From Danxiaibacter flavus (GTDB lineage Bacteria > Bacteroidota > Bacteroidia > Chitinophagales > Chitinophagaceae), in assembly GCF_041060425.1 (NCBI RefSeq), contig NZ_JAULBC010000009.1, positions 1 through 64,000 of the forward strand: a DNA stretch of 64,000 nt, given 5' to 3'. Of this stretch, positions 28,173-37,141 are shown piece after piece. Positions within the stretch are counted from its first letter, which is position 1; each line of letters starts with the position of its first letter. Under the pieces are notes generated by a model, which was given only the letters and a program-made list of their open reading frames with translations, ran no database searches and was not told the origin of the DNA. Position numbers and translations under genes: made by a program.

Positions 28173-28197
28173 GACCGCCTCAATTGCTGAGACGGTC
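28173..28197. terminator. Terminator-like hairpin before the fucosidase gene
   Basis: GACCGCCTCA (28173-28182) pairs with TGAGACGGTC (28188-28197) with one mismatch. The flanks are A-rich on the left and T-rich on the right. It could end leftward transcription from the susCD operon. Confidence 0.65.
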
Positions 28198-28239
28198 ATG
28201 TTTTTTCTCGCGGTAATGTTTCACGCAATTAGGTAAAAG

Positions 28240-29150
28240 TTTCACGCAACGAACGCCAAGAAGCAACGACGCAACGCCGGATATCCAAATGTTTAAAGTC
28301 TTATCGTCGCGCCGCCGCCCCGCCGCGCCCGCTGCGAGAAAAGAAAAAGGTTTCACGCAACGAACGCCAAGAAGCAGCGACGCAGCGATATTTATTAAGT
28401 TGAAACGTCTAAAAACTTATCGTCGCGCCGCCGCCCCGCCGCGCCCGCCGCGAGAAAAGAAAAGGTTTCACGCAACGACCGCAAAGGAGCAACGACGCAA
28501 CGCCAACTATTTGAATTAATGCACTTAAAGTTTCGCTGCGCCGCCGCCCCGCCGCGAGAAAAGAAAAAGGTTTCACGCAACGAACGCAAAGGAGCAACGA
28601 CGCAACGCCAACTATTTGAGTTGATGCACTTAAAGTTTCGCTGCGCCGCCGCCCCGCTGTGCCCGCCGCGAGAAAAGAAGAAGGTTTCACGCAACGATCG
28701 CCAAGGAGCAACGACGCAACGCCAACTATTTGAATTAATGCACTTAAAGTTTCGCTGCGCCGCCGCCCCGCCGCGCCCGCCGCGAGAAAAGAAGAAAATT
28801 TCACGCAACGATCGCTAAGAAGCAGCGACGCAACGATATTTATTAAGTTGAAACGTCTAAGAACTTATCGCTGCGCCGCCGCCCCGCCGTGCCAGTCGCG
28901 AGAAAAGAAAAAGGTTTCACTCAACGATCGCCAAGAAGCAGCGACGCAACGGTATTTATTAAGTTGAAACTTCTAAAAACTTATCGCCGCGCCGCCGCCT
29001 CGCCGTGCCCGCCGCGAGAAAAGAAGAAAATTTCACGCAACGATCGCCAAGAAGCAGCGACGCAATGGTATTTATTAAGTTGAAACGTCTAAGAACTTAT
29101 CGCCGCGCCGCCGCCCTGCCGCGTCCGCTGCGTGAAACAACAGACGCCCA
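28240..29150. repeat. Array of eight GC-rich 105-116 bp repeats
   Basis: Units begin at TTTCACGCAACG at 28240, 28351, 28466, 28571, 28685, 28799, 28915 and 29031. Each has a GAACGC-AAGAAGCAACGACGC block, an AT-rich centre, a GCGCCGCCGCC block and a CGCGAGAAAAGAA end. The AT-rich centre has two main versions: units 2, 6, 7 and 8 carry TATTTATTAAGTTGAAAC; units 3, 4 and 5 carry CCAACTATTTGA. Unit 1 is a third variant. The open frames through it are repeat translations, not genes. Confidence 0.95.
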
Positions 29151-29161
29151 GGCGTGAAATA

Positions 29162-30946
29162 CTAATGCAGTGTAGGGTCAAAGCTTCCGCCCCAGTCTAC
29201 ATTCTGTTGAAGGTTTTGGTTTTTTACCAAAACGCTCTGTGGAATAGGGAAGAAGTAATACTTATCTGGCAATGAATTCACTTTTACGCCGGCCTGTGGT
29301 GCCTGCAATATGGAATATTTGAAATTGCTTTCAGTAAGCGTGTTATTATCAGCCGCTGTCTTAGCCTCAGTTAATGGCATTTCAGCACCATTGGCCTCAA
29401 TTGCAATCGCTTCAACACCGTGTTTGGTTCCATTGTCGAGCACACTGAACATGCGCCAGCGTCTCAGATCCCAAAAACGGAAGCCTTCAAAGCAAAGCTC
29501 AATATTGCGTTCATCCACAATCGCCTGGCGCATTTGCTGTCTGTTGGCTGCAGAAATGCCATAGTTGCCGTCTGCTCCGGGTTCAATGCCAGCCCTGCTT
29601 CTTATTTGTTTAAGAATATCCATTGCATCAGCCAAATGTCCTGTTTCATTTGCCGCTTCGGCATAGTTAAGCATCACTTCTGCAAAGCGCATTAGCACAA
29701 AATCCACATCATATTGCTGCACCTGTGCCTGCGTGAGCACTTGCTTGGAGCCCTTCAGAATAAAAAAGCCTGTATACCGGTCGTTATTGGTTGATTTGTC
29801 CGAAGAGTTTGGATTGATGCCATAATTGTCCAACGCATTGGCTATGCCAACCGAAGTATATTGTCTGTAACCGACAGTTGTGCCGGCTACGGGGTATTGT
29901 TTGGCGTTCCAAACGGCTGACTTTTCAAAACGGGGATCCCTGTTCTGCCAGTAAGATTGAAGCAGCTGGTCTTCTGACTTATAATATTTGCCGGATGGAT
30001 CATTGAATTGTTTGCCATCTTTCATCGGAAATGCTCTTACGAGTTCCCATGTAGGACAGGTGGATGCATTGCCACGGCTTAAAGATCCCGGTCTTATCGT
30101 TTCATCCCATGCTGCTACTTTATTCGGATACAGATTGATCACAGAAAACACCACTTCGCTATTGCGCTCATTAAGAAAAATTCCCGAATAGTCGTCTGTA
30201 AGTTTATATCCCTGGGCAGTCAGATCATCGTATGCTTTTTTGTTTGCAGTATAGGCATTGGTCCAATAAGTGTTATCCCAGGGGTTGGAAGGGTTGAACT
30301 GTGGAGAGGCCATATACAATAATACTTTTGCCTTAAACGCAGTAGCAAAATTTCCGTCAATTTTACCCCAGTCTGCAGATGCCGGCAAAATGTGTTTTGG
30401 AAGCAATGCAATTGCTGAATCAATATCTTTCACCATCAGATCAAAACACTCTTTGGTAGAGTTACGGGGAACAGCAAGTGTATCAGTGTACCTGTCCTGG
30501 GGCTTTGTAAGATAAGGCACACCACCATAAGCTCTTACCATCCCAAAATAAGTATATGCACGCAGAAAATAAGCCTGGCCCATTATCTGGTCCTTTACAT
30601 TTTTAGCTAAAGAACCGTTGGGTACATCAACGATCGCCTGGTTGATTAAACGCATGGTTGTATAATTCCAGCCGCTGTATGCATCACCTATTACCGAGCT
30701 GGCACTGTTGGTGATTGTAATGGCGTCCGGTGGAAAAACAATGCCGGATAACTGGTCGCTTGTTCTGTCAGCAGAAGCTCTCCAGTTACCAAATACCGGA
30801 TAAATATTGGCAAGGTATGCATTGGCAAGATTGGCATCATTCCAAACCTGGTCCGGACTGTAGTTGTTAAGATCTTCTACATCCAGAACTTTGGAACAGC
30901 TTGTTGCTATTGCGATTGTATAAAGGAAGAAAATAATTTTTTTCAT
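29162..30946 (-). CDS. SusD/RagB family outer-membrane glycan-binding lipoprotein
   Basis: 594 aa from the ATG at 30946, which opens a lipoprotein signal (IATSC, Cys about 17). SusD features include the N-terminal helix pairs (VWNDANLANAYLANIYPVF), the central YFGMVRAYGGVPYL motif, and the C-terminal ERNIELCFEGFRFWDLRRW. It forms the lid of a SusCD importer and binds the oligosaccharide at the cell surface. The start is 35 bases after the susC stop codon. The 3' end abuts the GC-rich repeat array. Confidence 0.93.
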   Translation of the reverse strand: MKKIIFFLYTIAIATSCSKVLDVEDLNNYSPDQVWNDANLANAYLANIYPVFGNWRASADRTSDQLSGIVFPPDAITITNSASSVIGDAYSGWNYTTMRLINQAIVDVPNGSLAKNVKDQIMGQAYFLRAYTYFGMVRAYGGVPYLTKPQDRYTDTLAVPRNSTKECFDLMVKDIDSAIALLPKHILPASADWGKIDGNFATAFKAKVLLYMASPQFNPSNPWDNTYWTNAYTANKKAYDDLTAQGYKLTDDYSGIFLNERNSEVVFSVINLYPNKVAAWDETIRPGSLSRGNASTCPTWELVRAFPMKDGKQFNDPSGKYYKSEDQLLQSYWQNRDPRFEKSAVWNAKQYPVAGTTVGYRQYTSVGIANALDNYGINPNSSDKSTNNDRYTGFFILKGSKQVLTQAQVQQYDVDFVLMRFAEVMLNYAEAANETGHLADAMDILKQIRSRAGIEPGADGNYGISAANRQQMRQAIVDERNIELCFEGFRFWDLRRWRMFSVLDNGTKHGVEAIAIEANGAEMPLTEAKTAADNNTLTESNFKYSILQAPQAGVKVNSLPDKYYFFPIPQSVLVKNQNLQQNVDWGGSFDPTLH

Positions 30947-30981
30947 CGTAGAAATTTTAGTGTTATTCTTAACCGTACTTA

Positions 30982-33900
30982 TCAAAACCTGATGTTTGCA
31001 CCAATAGTGAATGTTTTCATGATCGGATAAGAATCATAGTTGTCCTGTTCGGGATCCTGGAACTCTTTCATTTTAGAGAACGTGAGCAGGTTGGTTCCGT
31101 TAATAAAGAATTGAGTCTGTAAAACTTTTATGCGTGAGAGCCATTTTGCCGGGAGGTTATACGCAATATTCAGGTTACGTAGCCTAAGATATCCGCCGTT
31201 CCTTATCCAAAAAGAAGAACCATCTCCACCGGCTTCAGCCCAGTTCTGGCCTACAACACGCGGGTATTTTCCGTTGGGATTTTCAGGTGTCCAAACATCC
31301 CCGGCCCAGATGGGGTAATATGTTCTGAAGTTGCCTCCCCATTGACGCATACCTGGTCCGTCAAGGTTGCTGATCATGCGATCATAAGCGCTTACACCCT
31401 GGAAGTGCGCATCAAATGAAAATCCTTTCCATGACACGTTAAAGCCCATCCCAAAGTTGATGCGTGGAGATCCATTCTTGCTGAGTAGTTGCACGTCATT
31501 TGCATCAACCTTTCCGTCTGCACCTGGTTTGTACGCGTCACCTCTCACGTCCTCGAAAAGTAATGCGCCCAAATAAGGTGTTCTTCCAAATTGTTTAAAG
31601 TCGCTGTGAAGAAGTTCATCTAACTGATCCTGCGTGCGTATAATGCCTTTGGCTTTATAACCAAAGATCCTGTTGGCGGGTTGACCAACTGCATTGCGGA
31701 AGGCCTGTGCGCCGCCGGGTTGATAGTCCGGGCTTTGATCTAATACATCCCAACGGTCAATTGCATAGCCAATGTTACCATAAACAGAATAATTGATTTT
31801 GCTTCCTGGAATCATGTCTCTCCATTCAGCAGAAAATTCACCACCACGGAATGATCTTGCAGCATAGTTTTCCGGGGCAAGAGTCTGACCATAGTTGTCC
31901 GGCAATGTAACGGTACGTGCACCAAGGATGTTCGTCATTTTGTTTACAAACACATCTACCTTACCCGAAAGCCTGTTTTGCAATGTGGCAAAATCAAGAC
32001 CTATGTTGGCATTGGTGATGGTGGCCCATGTAAGGTTAGGGTTAGGCGTAGCCCCCGGGCCGATACCTGTATATAGGTTGTTGCCCCATATATAAGAGCC
32101 GGTGTTCTGATAAGTGTAGCGATAGGAGAATGGCGCAATTTTATTGTTGTTCACATCCAGGTCGTTACCCGTTGTTCCATATGATGCTCTCAGCTTCAAC
32201 TCATCTACCCAGCTAACGCTATTCTTGAAGAAAGACTCCTGTGATATTCTCCATCCCACAGAAGCTGAAGGGAAGAAGCCCCAGCGTTTCTTTGGAGGGA
32301 AAAGCGTATTACCATCATAACGGAAAGAGAACTCGGCTATATAGCGTTTGTCAAAAGAATAGTTAAAGCGGCCAATCCACGATTGCCTTGCACCGTTTTG
32401 CTCGTAGCCTGTACCATAGCGATTGGTTGCGTCATTTGAATAAGCAAACATCTGGTCAATAGGTGCAATAGGTTGCTGTGCTTTTGCTGTTGCACTGGTT
32501 AGGCCGGTTTCAGCCTGCTCATACACCAATAACCCGTCAACTGAATGTTTCCGGAAATTGCGGTTATAAGTCAGGTAGCCGTCTATCTGATAGTTCCATC
32601 CATTCTGCATATTATACTGCATGAAAGGGCTGTTTTGACTAAACGTGAATATGTTTGTCTTATTCGGATCGGGCGGGCCAGGAATAAAACGGTTGCCATC
32701 AGGATCAGCAGAAATAAAAACATAGTTGGTCTGATAGGTTAAGAACCATTTACGCATGTAATCATTGGCTTCATAATTTGCCATCACTTTTGCAGCCAGT
32801 CCCGGAATTAATTTATGCAGTTTAATATCAAGTGTTGCAATGGTATTCAACTGTCTTCTTCTTGTTTTGATATAACGCTGTCCTTCAACCTGGTCAATTA
32901 CGTTCCATGCCTGCCAGCTACCCATTGGCGTTTGTACAGGGTAACGGGTAATTTCATTTGCAGGAGAGCCATCTGCATTCAGATAAAATGGATATAACTT
33001 AGGCCAGTTGAAAGTAACCCTGTAAAAGTCTCCCACGTTATAATCGTCATCTCCGGTGAAGGGCCAGTAAAAACGATCAGGGTTTTGCTGAGCTGCTGAA
33101 ACATTCAGGTTAAGCTTTATGTCATCAGAAATTTTTGCTGTAACGTTGGTCCTCAAATTATATTTACCATAATCAAGATTGATGTAAGATCCTTTGTCAT
33201 TCGTATAGCTTAGCATGGAATAATAAGTGATCTTATCGCTACCGCCATTTACACTCAACATGTATTTCTGTGTTTGAGGATTGCGCCAGATCCAGTCATT
33301 TACATTGTAGTTCCGGTTTTTAAAATAGTCAAACTCAGCCTGGCCGTTCGGCAAGGTTGCACTGTTAAACTCAGCAACGCGGTTCTGATAGATCAGTTCA
33401 TCTGTGGCAGTAGTTTTGTTGGACAACAATTCCTGCGTAGGTTTTCCCGTAGTATAAGAAGCCTGGAAGTTGAACACAGGTTTTCCAATAGTTCCGCTTT
33501 TAGTTGTAACCATAATTACACCATTACCTGCGCGTGAACCATATATTGAAGCAGTTGCCGCATCTTTAAGAATGCTCATCTGGTCAATTTCATTTGGATC
33601 GAGCGCATCAAAAGCTGTTTTATCTCTCAGTATACCATCAATAACATACAATGGGTCTCCAAAACTTCCCCTGATCCTGATGGCAGATGTTGCACCCGCG
33701 AGGCCTGAAGTATTGGTTACGTTAACACCGGGTGCGCGTCCAGCCAAAGCATTGGACAGATTGCTCACGGGAACATCAGTTAACTTACTCATGGTGACTG
33801 TTGAAATGGCTCCGGTCACATTTGTTTTTTTCTGAGTACCATAACCAACTACCACTACCTCACCTAATTCGGCACTGCTGCTTTTCAACGCAATGGTTAA

Positions 33901-34518
33901 GTTGGAGCGCTGAGCTACGATTGATTCTGAATAGCTTATATATCCAACTGACGAGAACAACAATACATCACCGTTATCAGCACTTATTTCGAACTTACCG
34001 GCCTCATCGGTAAATACACCACCTGGTTTGTTTTTCAGCGTTACACTAACACCGCTGAGTGGCTTATTGGTTTCATCCGTTACAATACCTTTTATTGTTC
34101 TTTCTTCCTTGTAAACAGCCTGAAGTTGCAGATTCGAAAGCCTTTCTGCAGATGTTTTGGTTTGATTTTTTGTCAGGACAATATAGCTGTCGACAACCTC
34201 AAAATCAATTTTTAACGGTTTGAACAATGCTGTGAATACTTCTCTAAGTTCTTTGTTTTCAGCACTGTACCATACTTTTTTCTCTTTGTCAAGGACATCG
34301 CCTGAATAGGAAAAACTTATGTCAGCAGATTTTTCCAGGATCTTCAGTGCGTCCGGGAGTTTTTCTCCTTTAAAATTTACGGTGATCTTTTGATCAAGAA
34401 CAGATTGACCCTTTCCTTCCCTGGCAAGAGCAGTGTTTAAAATTGCCAGTATAAAAAAGGTTTTAATCGCTGTGATTCTCATAAGCAAAACGATTGAACA
34501 GTTTCGTTTTTTGTTCAT
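30982..34518 (-). CDS. SusC/RagA TonB-linked outer-membrane receptor with STN signalling domain
   Basis: 1178 aa from the ATG at 34518; another Met at residue 13 of this protein is possible. A signal region is followed by an STN domain (about 42-117, ITVNFKGEKLPDALKILE), a carboxypeptidase-regulatory-like domain (about 141-215), the SusC motif VVVVGYGTQKK (221-231), a plug and a 22-strand barrel. It imports glycans with TonB energy. The STN domain contacts a FecR-type anti-sigma factor, matching the FecR and sigma genes just upstream. Confidence 0.94.
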   Translation of the reverse strand: MNKKRNCSIVLLMRITAIKTFFILAILNTALAREGKGQSVLDQKITVNFKGEKLPDALKILEKSADISFSYSGDVLDKEKKVWYSAENKELREVFTALFKPLKIDFEVVDSYIVLTKNQTKTSAERLSNLQLQAVYKEERTIKGIVTDETNKPLSGVSVTLKNKPGGVFTDEAGKFEISADNGDVLLFSSVGYISYSESIVAQRSNLTIALKSSSAELGEVVVVGYGTQKKTNVTGAISTVTMSKLTDVPVSNLSNALAGRAPGVNVTNTSGLAGATSAIRIRGSFGDPLYVIDGILRDKTAFDALDPNEIDQMSILKDAATASIYGSRAGNGVIMVTTKSGTIGKPVFNFQASYTTGKPTQELLSNKTTATDELIYQNRVAEFNSATLPNGQAEFDYFKNRNYNVNDWIWRNPQTQKYMLSVNGGSDKITYYSMLSYTNDKGSYINLDYGKYNLRTNVTAKISDDIKLNLNVSAAQQNPDRFYWPFTGDDDYNVGDFYRVTFNWPKLYPFYLNADGSPANEITRYPVQTPMGSWQAWNVIDQVEGQRYIKTRRRQLNTIATLDIKLHKLIPGLAAKVMANYEANDYMRKWFLTYQTNYVFISADPDGNRFIPGPPDPNKTNIFTFSQNSPFMQYNMQNGWNYQIDGYLTYNRNFRKHSVDGLLVYEQAETGLTSATAKAQQPIAPIDQMFAYSNDATNRYGTGYEQNGARQSWIGRFNYSFDKRYIAEFSFRYDGNTLFPPKKRWGFFPSASVGWRISQESFFKNSVSWVDELKLRASYGTTGNDLDVNNNKIAPFSYRYTYQNTGSYIWGNNLYTGIGPGATPNPNLTWATITNANIGLDFATLQNRLSGKVDVFVNKMTNILGARTVTLPDNYGQTLAPENYAARSFRGGEFSAEWRDMIPGSKINYSVYGNIGYAIDRWDVLDQSPDYQPGGAQAFRNAVGQPANRIFGYKAKGIIRTQDQLDELLHSDFKQFGRTPYLGALLFEDVRGDAYKPGADGKVDANDVQLLSKNGSPRINFGMGFNVSWKGFSFDAHFQGVSAYDRMISNLDGPGMRQWGGNFRTYYPIWAGDVWTPENPNGKYPRVVGQNWAEAGGDGSSFWIRNGGYLRLRNLNIAYNLPAKWLSRIKVLQTQFFINGTNLLTFSKMKEFQDPEQDNYDSYPIMKTFTIGANIRF

Positions 34519-34684
34519 ACATTTAAGTGATTTTGCAGTGAATAATGGTTTACGCAAATCGGCTTAGACGGCTCCGTACCGCTAAGTAATTAAGGTGGCG
34601 AGTGCCGCGAACACCGCCATCTTCTCTTGTTAATTTTTGGTTTAATGAATGCTCATGAATCTTTGTTTTTTGAAGGATGAATAA

Positions 34685-35767
34685 TTATTTGCTTTTGGTA
34701 AAAATGATCTTGTTGTCTTCAATTCTATAATTCGCATTCACTGTTTTACTGATAACATGAAGCATGCTTTCAAGACTTTGAGAGGTTAGCAGTGTAATAG
34801 TTATGTCGGTACCCTGAAAATCATTTGCTGTGTATTTGATCTCCACATCAAATCTGCGGGCAACAGCATCAAGTAGTGCCGGGACCGTTACCCTGTCAAA
34901 GTGCTGGTTTTTTTCTGTGATCGGTTTGATAACAGCATCGTCAGGCGTGGAAAGACTCCTGGTCTCAATTGTATCCAGTATTGCCAGGTAAGAGCATTGT
35001 TGCGACGGCAGCAATACTGCTATTGCTGATGGCTTTTGTTCATCTCCTTTTTTATATACCATCACTTTACCTGTTTTAACGCTAACGGTTATGTTCTTGC
35101 TGTCAGGCATTGTAACAATGCTAAAACTTGTGCCTACCACACGCGTAACAACAGAGCCGGTATAAACGTAAAAGGGTTTTGAAGCATCTTTAGCCACCTG
35201 GAAAAAAGCGTTACCCGTAAGCGTTACCTCGCGTTTATAGCCCGTGAATATTTTCTCAGCCGTGATCGTGCTCTGAGGTGCAAGATTGATTGCAGTGCCG
35301 TCACTCAGATGTATTAACCTGAAATGTGTACTTGTATTGGTTATGATTTGTTTTGACTGTATGTCAGCTTTTGTTTCGGCCAATACCGGCGCAGTATTGT
35401 TGACAGGGTCTTTTTTAGAAAGAAAGAAAATTGTTGTCGCAAAAATGACAACGGCAGCAGCGACAGCATAGCGATAAATATTAGTCTTGTGTTTGTATTT
35501 AATTGTGACCTCCTTTCCGGAGGTCTGTAATTCCTTTTCTATGTTCTGCCACGTAGATTGCAAAATATCTTGCCTTACAGGTGCGTAGTTCTCCTTTTCT
35601 GCTTCGTGCAATTCCTGTACAAGTATTGCAGCTTCGTCTGCAACAGGTTTTTCGTGCGGCGATTCCGCAAAATACTGTTTCCAGTATTCCGCATAAACGC
35701 CATTGGGATTCAATATCCACGAAACAAATTTTTCGTCTAGAACAAACTTTTCCAGTTCCGGGTTCAT
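34685..35767 (-). CDS. FecR family anti-sigma/sigma-regulator
   Basis: 360 aa from the ATG at 35767. The N-terminal cytoplasmic segment (about 1-85) binds the sigma factor. One transmembrane helix lies at about 91-111. The periplasmic FecR domain (about 140-245, with FRLIHLSDGTAINLAPQSTI) and a C-terminal DUF4974 domain (about 285-355) follow. It transmits the loaded state of the STN-type SusC at 30982 to the ECF sigma factor at 36069. It lies 166 bases before susC and 301 bases after the sigma gene. Confidence 0.92.
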   Translation of the reverse strand: MNPELEKFVLDEKFVSWILNPNGVYAEYWKQYFAESPHEKPVADEAAILVQELHEAEKENYAPVRQDILQSTWQNIEKELQTSGKEVTIKYKHKTNIYRYAVAAAVVIFATTIFFLSKKDPVNNTAPVLAETKADIQSKQIITNTSTHFRLIHLSDGTAINLAPQSTITAEKIFTGYKREVTLTGNAFFQVAKDASKPFYVYTGSVVTRVVGTSFSIVTMPDSKNITVSVKTGKVMVYKKGDEQKPSAIAVLLPSQQCSYLAILDTIETRSLSTPDDAVIKPITEKNQHFDRVTVPALLDAVARRFDVEIKYTANDFQGTDITITLLTSQSLESMLHVISKTVNANYRIEDNKIIFTKSK

Positions 35768-35857
35768 AAGCAATTTAGTATGGTCCGGTACATCAGAGCA
35801 AAAAAGTTGTAAAACATACTCAGTGTTTTGGAAGTTTTTTTGAAAAAGATGAAAAAG

Positions 35858-36075
35858 GTGTGAGGCGTAAGGTGTGAGGTATCAGCTGTCAGGTATCAGG
35901 TGTTCAAGAGCGTGATGAAGGGGTGAGGAGGGAAAGAATAAAGTTATTCTGACATGCTATTCTTGCTTAATCGTTGTTCGATATATGTTAAGCTGATGAG
36001 GAGAAAGAAATCAGACATCCTCAAATCCTACATCAGACATCAAATTCTGCATCAGGCATTCAGAAATATCAGGCA
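35858..36075. repeat. Heptad tracts in the sigma/FecR gap
   Basis: Seven period-7 units (GTGTGAG, GCGTAAG, GTATCAG, CTGTCAG and similar) at 35858-35906. A looser CATCAGA-type tract at about 36010-36075 runs into the sigma factor stop codon. The 301-base gap has no gene. Confidence 0.8.
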
Positions 36076-36680
36076 AAAAAAGCAATCAGTCCAATCAGTA
36101 CCAAAAATGATATCGCTGGGAATTTCACAGCTTCCTGCCTTAATGTTTTCAACGCACGCTGCATAAGGTTAAGGATAGATTGATAATTCATGCCCATTAA
36201 AGCGGTCATTTCAACATAAGAAAAGTTATGATAGAAATGGAGGTGGATCGCTTCACGCTGCCTGGAGCTAAGCTTGCTTAACAGGTCCTGGATAATTTTT
36301 GTATTGAGGTTGTTCTGCTCCAATTGAATGGCAAGATGCTCGGGCGTTTCGTGACAGGGGTATTCAAAAATCGCCGGGTTGGAATAATTATCGAGAAATA
36401 ACGGTACTGCATTGCTGTTGCGTAAAATTCTGTGACGAAGCGTTTTAAACAGGTAAAATTTGGGGTGTTTGGCAATGCCGATCGTTTCGCGATATTTCCA
36501 GATCTCAATAAATATGTCCTGGATGCTATCCTTTAAAAGGTTAGCATCGCTTGTCAGTTTACTGCCATAGTTGAACAGGTCCGCTGCGTACATCCGGTAA
36601 AGATGTTCGAAGGCAGCAGCATCGCTATGTTTGAGTTTTTTCCATAAAGCTTCACCTGGCTGTTGAAAGTTTTGGTTCAT
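36069..36680 (-). CDS. ECF RNA polymerase sigma-70 factor
   Basis: 203 aa from the ATG at 36680. Sigma region 2 is seen at FEHLYRMYAADLFNYGSKL through DIFIEIWKYRE, and region 4 at LSSRQREAIHLHFYHNFSYV with its helix-turn-helix (EMTALMGMNYQSILNLMQRA). It should direct transcription of the FecR/SusC/SusD operon downstream. The last 16 residues (FPAISFLVLIGLIAFF) are hydrophobic, which could tether it to the membrane or FecR. A CGCAAACGTTTGA site lies 52 bases upstream of the start. Confidence 0.93.
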   Translation of the reverse strand: MNQNFQQPGEALWKKLKHSDAAAFEHLYRMYAADLFNYGSKLTSDANLLKDSIQDIFIEIWKYRETIGIAKHPKFYLFKTLRHRILRNSNAVPLFLDNYSNPAIFEYPCHETPEHLAIQLEQNNLNTKIIQDLLSKLSSRQREAIHLHFYHNFSYVEMTALMGMNYQSILNLMQRALKTLRQEAVKFPAISFLVLIGLIAFFA

Positions 36681-36731
36681 GGCAGTTATCCTCAACCCTT
36701 AAGGTAACAACATAAATGAAAGATAATTTAA

Positions 36732-36744
36732 TCAAACGTTTGCG
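36732..36744 (-). promoter_or_regulatory. Palindromic CAAACGTTTG operator, copy 1 (sigma gene)
   Basis: The 13-mer CGCAAACGTTTGA on the coding strand is identical to copies at 38747 and 48177. The core CAAACGTTTG is a perfect 10-bp palindrome and fits LacI/GalR-type operators such as the PurR box (ANGCAANCGNTTNCNT) except at one position. Confidence 0.7.
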
Positions 36745-36783
36745 TAGTTAAATGGAAAAGAAAAGTAATATATTAACCCGGCT

Positions 36784-37064
36784 TTTTTTAAACCATATAA
36801 GGCATATAAGAAAATATAAGGCTTCGCTATTTTTTAATGCCTTATATACAACTAGTGAATAGTCAATGGTCAAGATCCGAGCTGGATAAGTAAATACATT
36901 CTTGTTGTAGTGTTATCATTATCCTGAGCAAAAGTTCTTATATTTTCTTATATGCCTTATATGGTTTAAAAAACTTCGCTTCGGTCAGCTTTAGCCTTTA
37001 GGCTTTATCAATTGTTTACAAAGAAACGTTGGCGTGGCCAACAACTTACTTATATGGTTTAAAA
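36784..37064. repeat. Long composite repeat LR1
   Basis: A perfect 37-bp inverted repeat (36784-36820 and 36937-36973), with ends TTTTTTAAACC and GGTTTAAAAAA, encloses a core shared with LR2 and LR3 (ACTAGTGAATAG, GAGCTGG, AAGTAAATACATT, ATCCTGAGCAAAAG). A second module (CTTCGCTTCGGTCAG, heptads, AAGAAACGTTGGCG) and one more ACTTATATGGTTTAAAA end follow. No open reading frame is credible. The flanking bases of the 36681-37141 gap hold only the operator. Confidence 0.9.
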
Positions 37065-37141
37065 TGTTTTTATGCCGTTTTCGGCATGGCTGCACAAATG
37101 TGCAAGCATGCTTCACGATTACAACCGAAGGTTTTGGTGAA

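Noticed and set aside
28289..29083. Several overlapping open frames of 64-137 codons on both strands in the GC-rich array
   Set aside because: They translate the repeat units, giving repeated Ala/Arg-rich peptides with no start signal or homology pattern.
28240..29150. CRISPR array
   Set aside because: Units are 105-116 bp, variable centres are shared between units rather than unique, and there are no cas genes.
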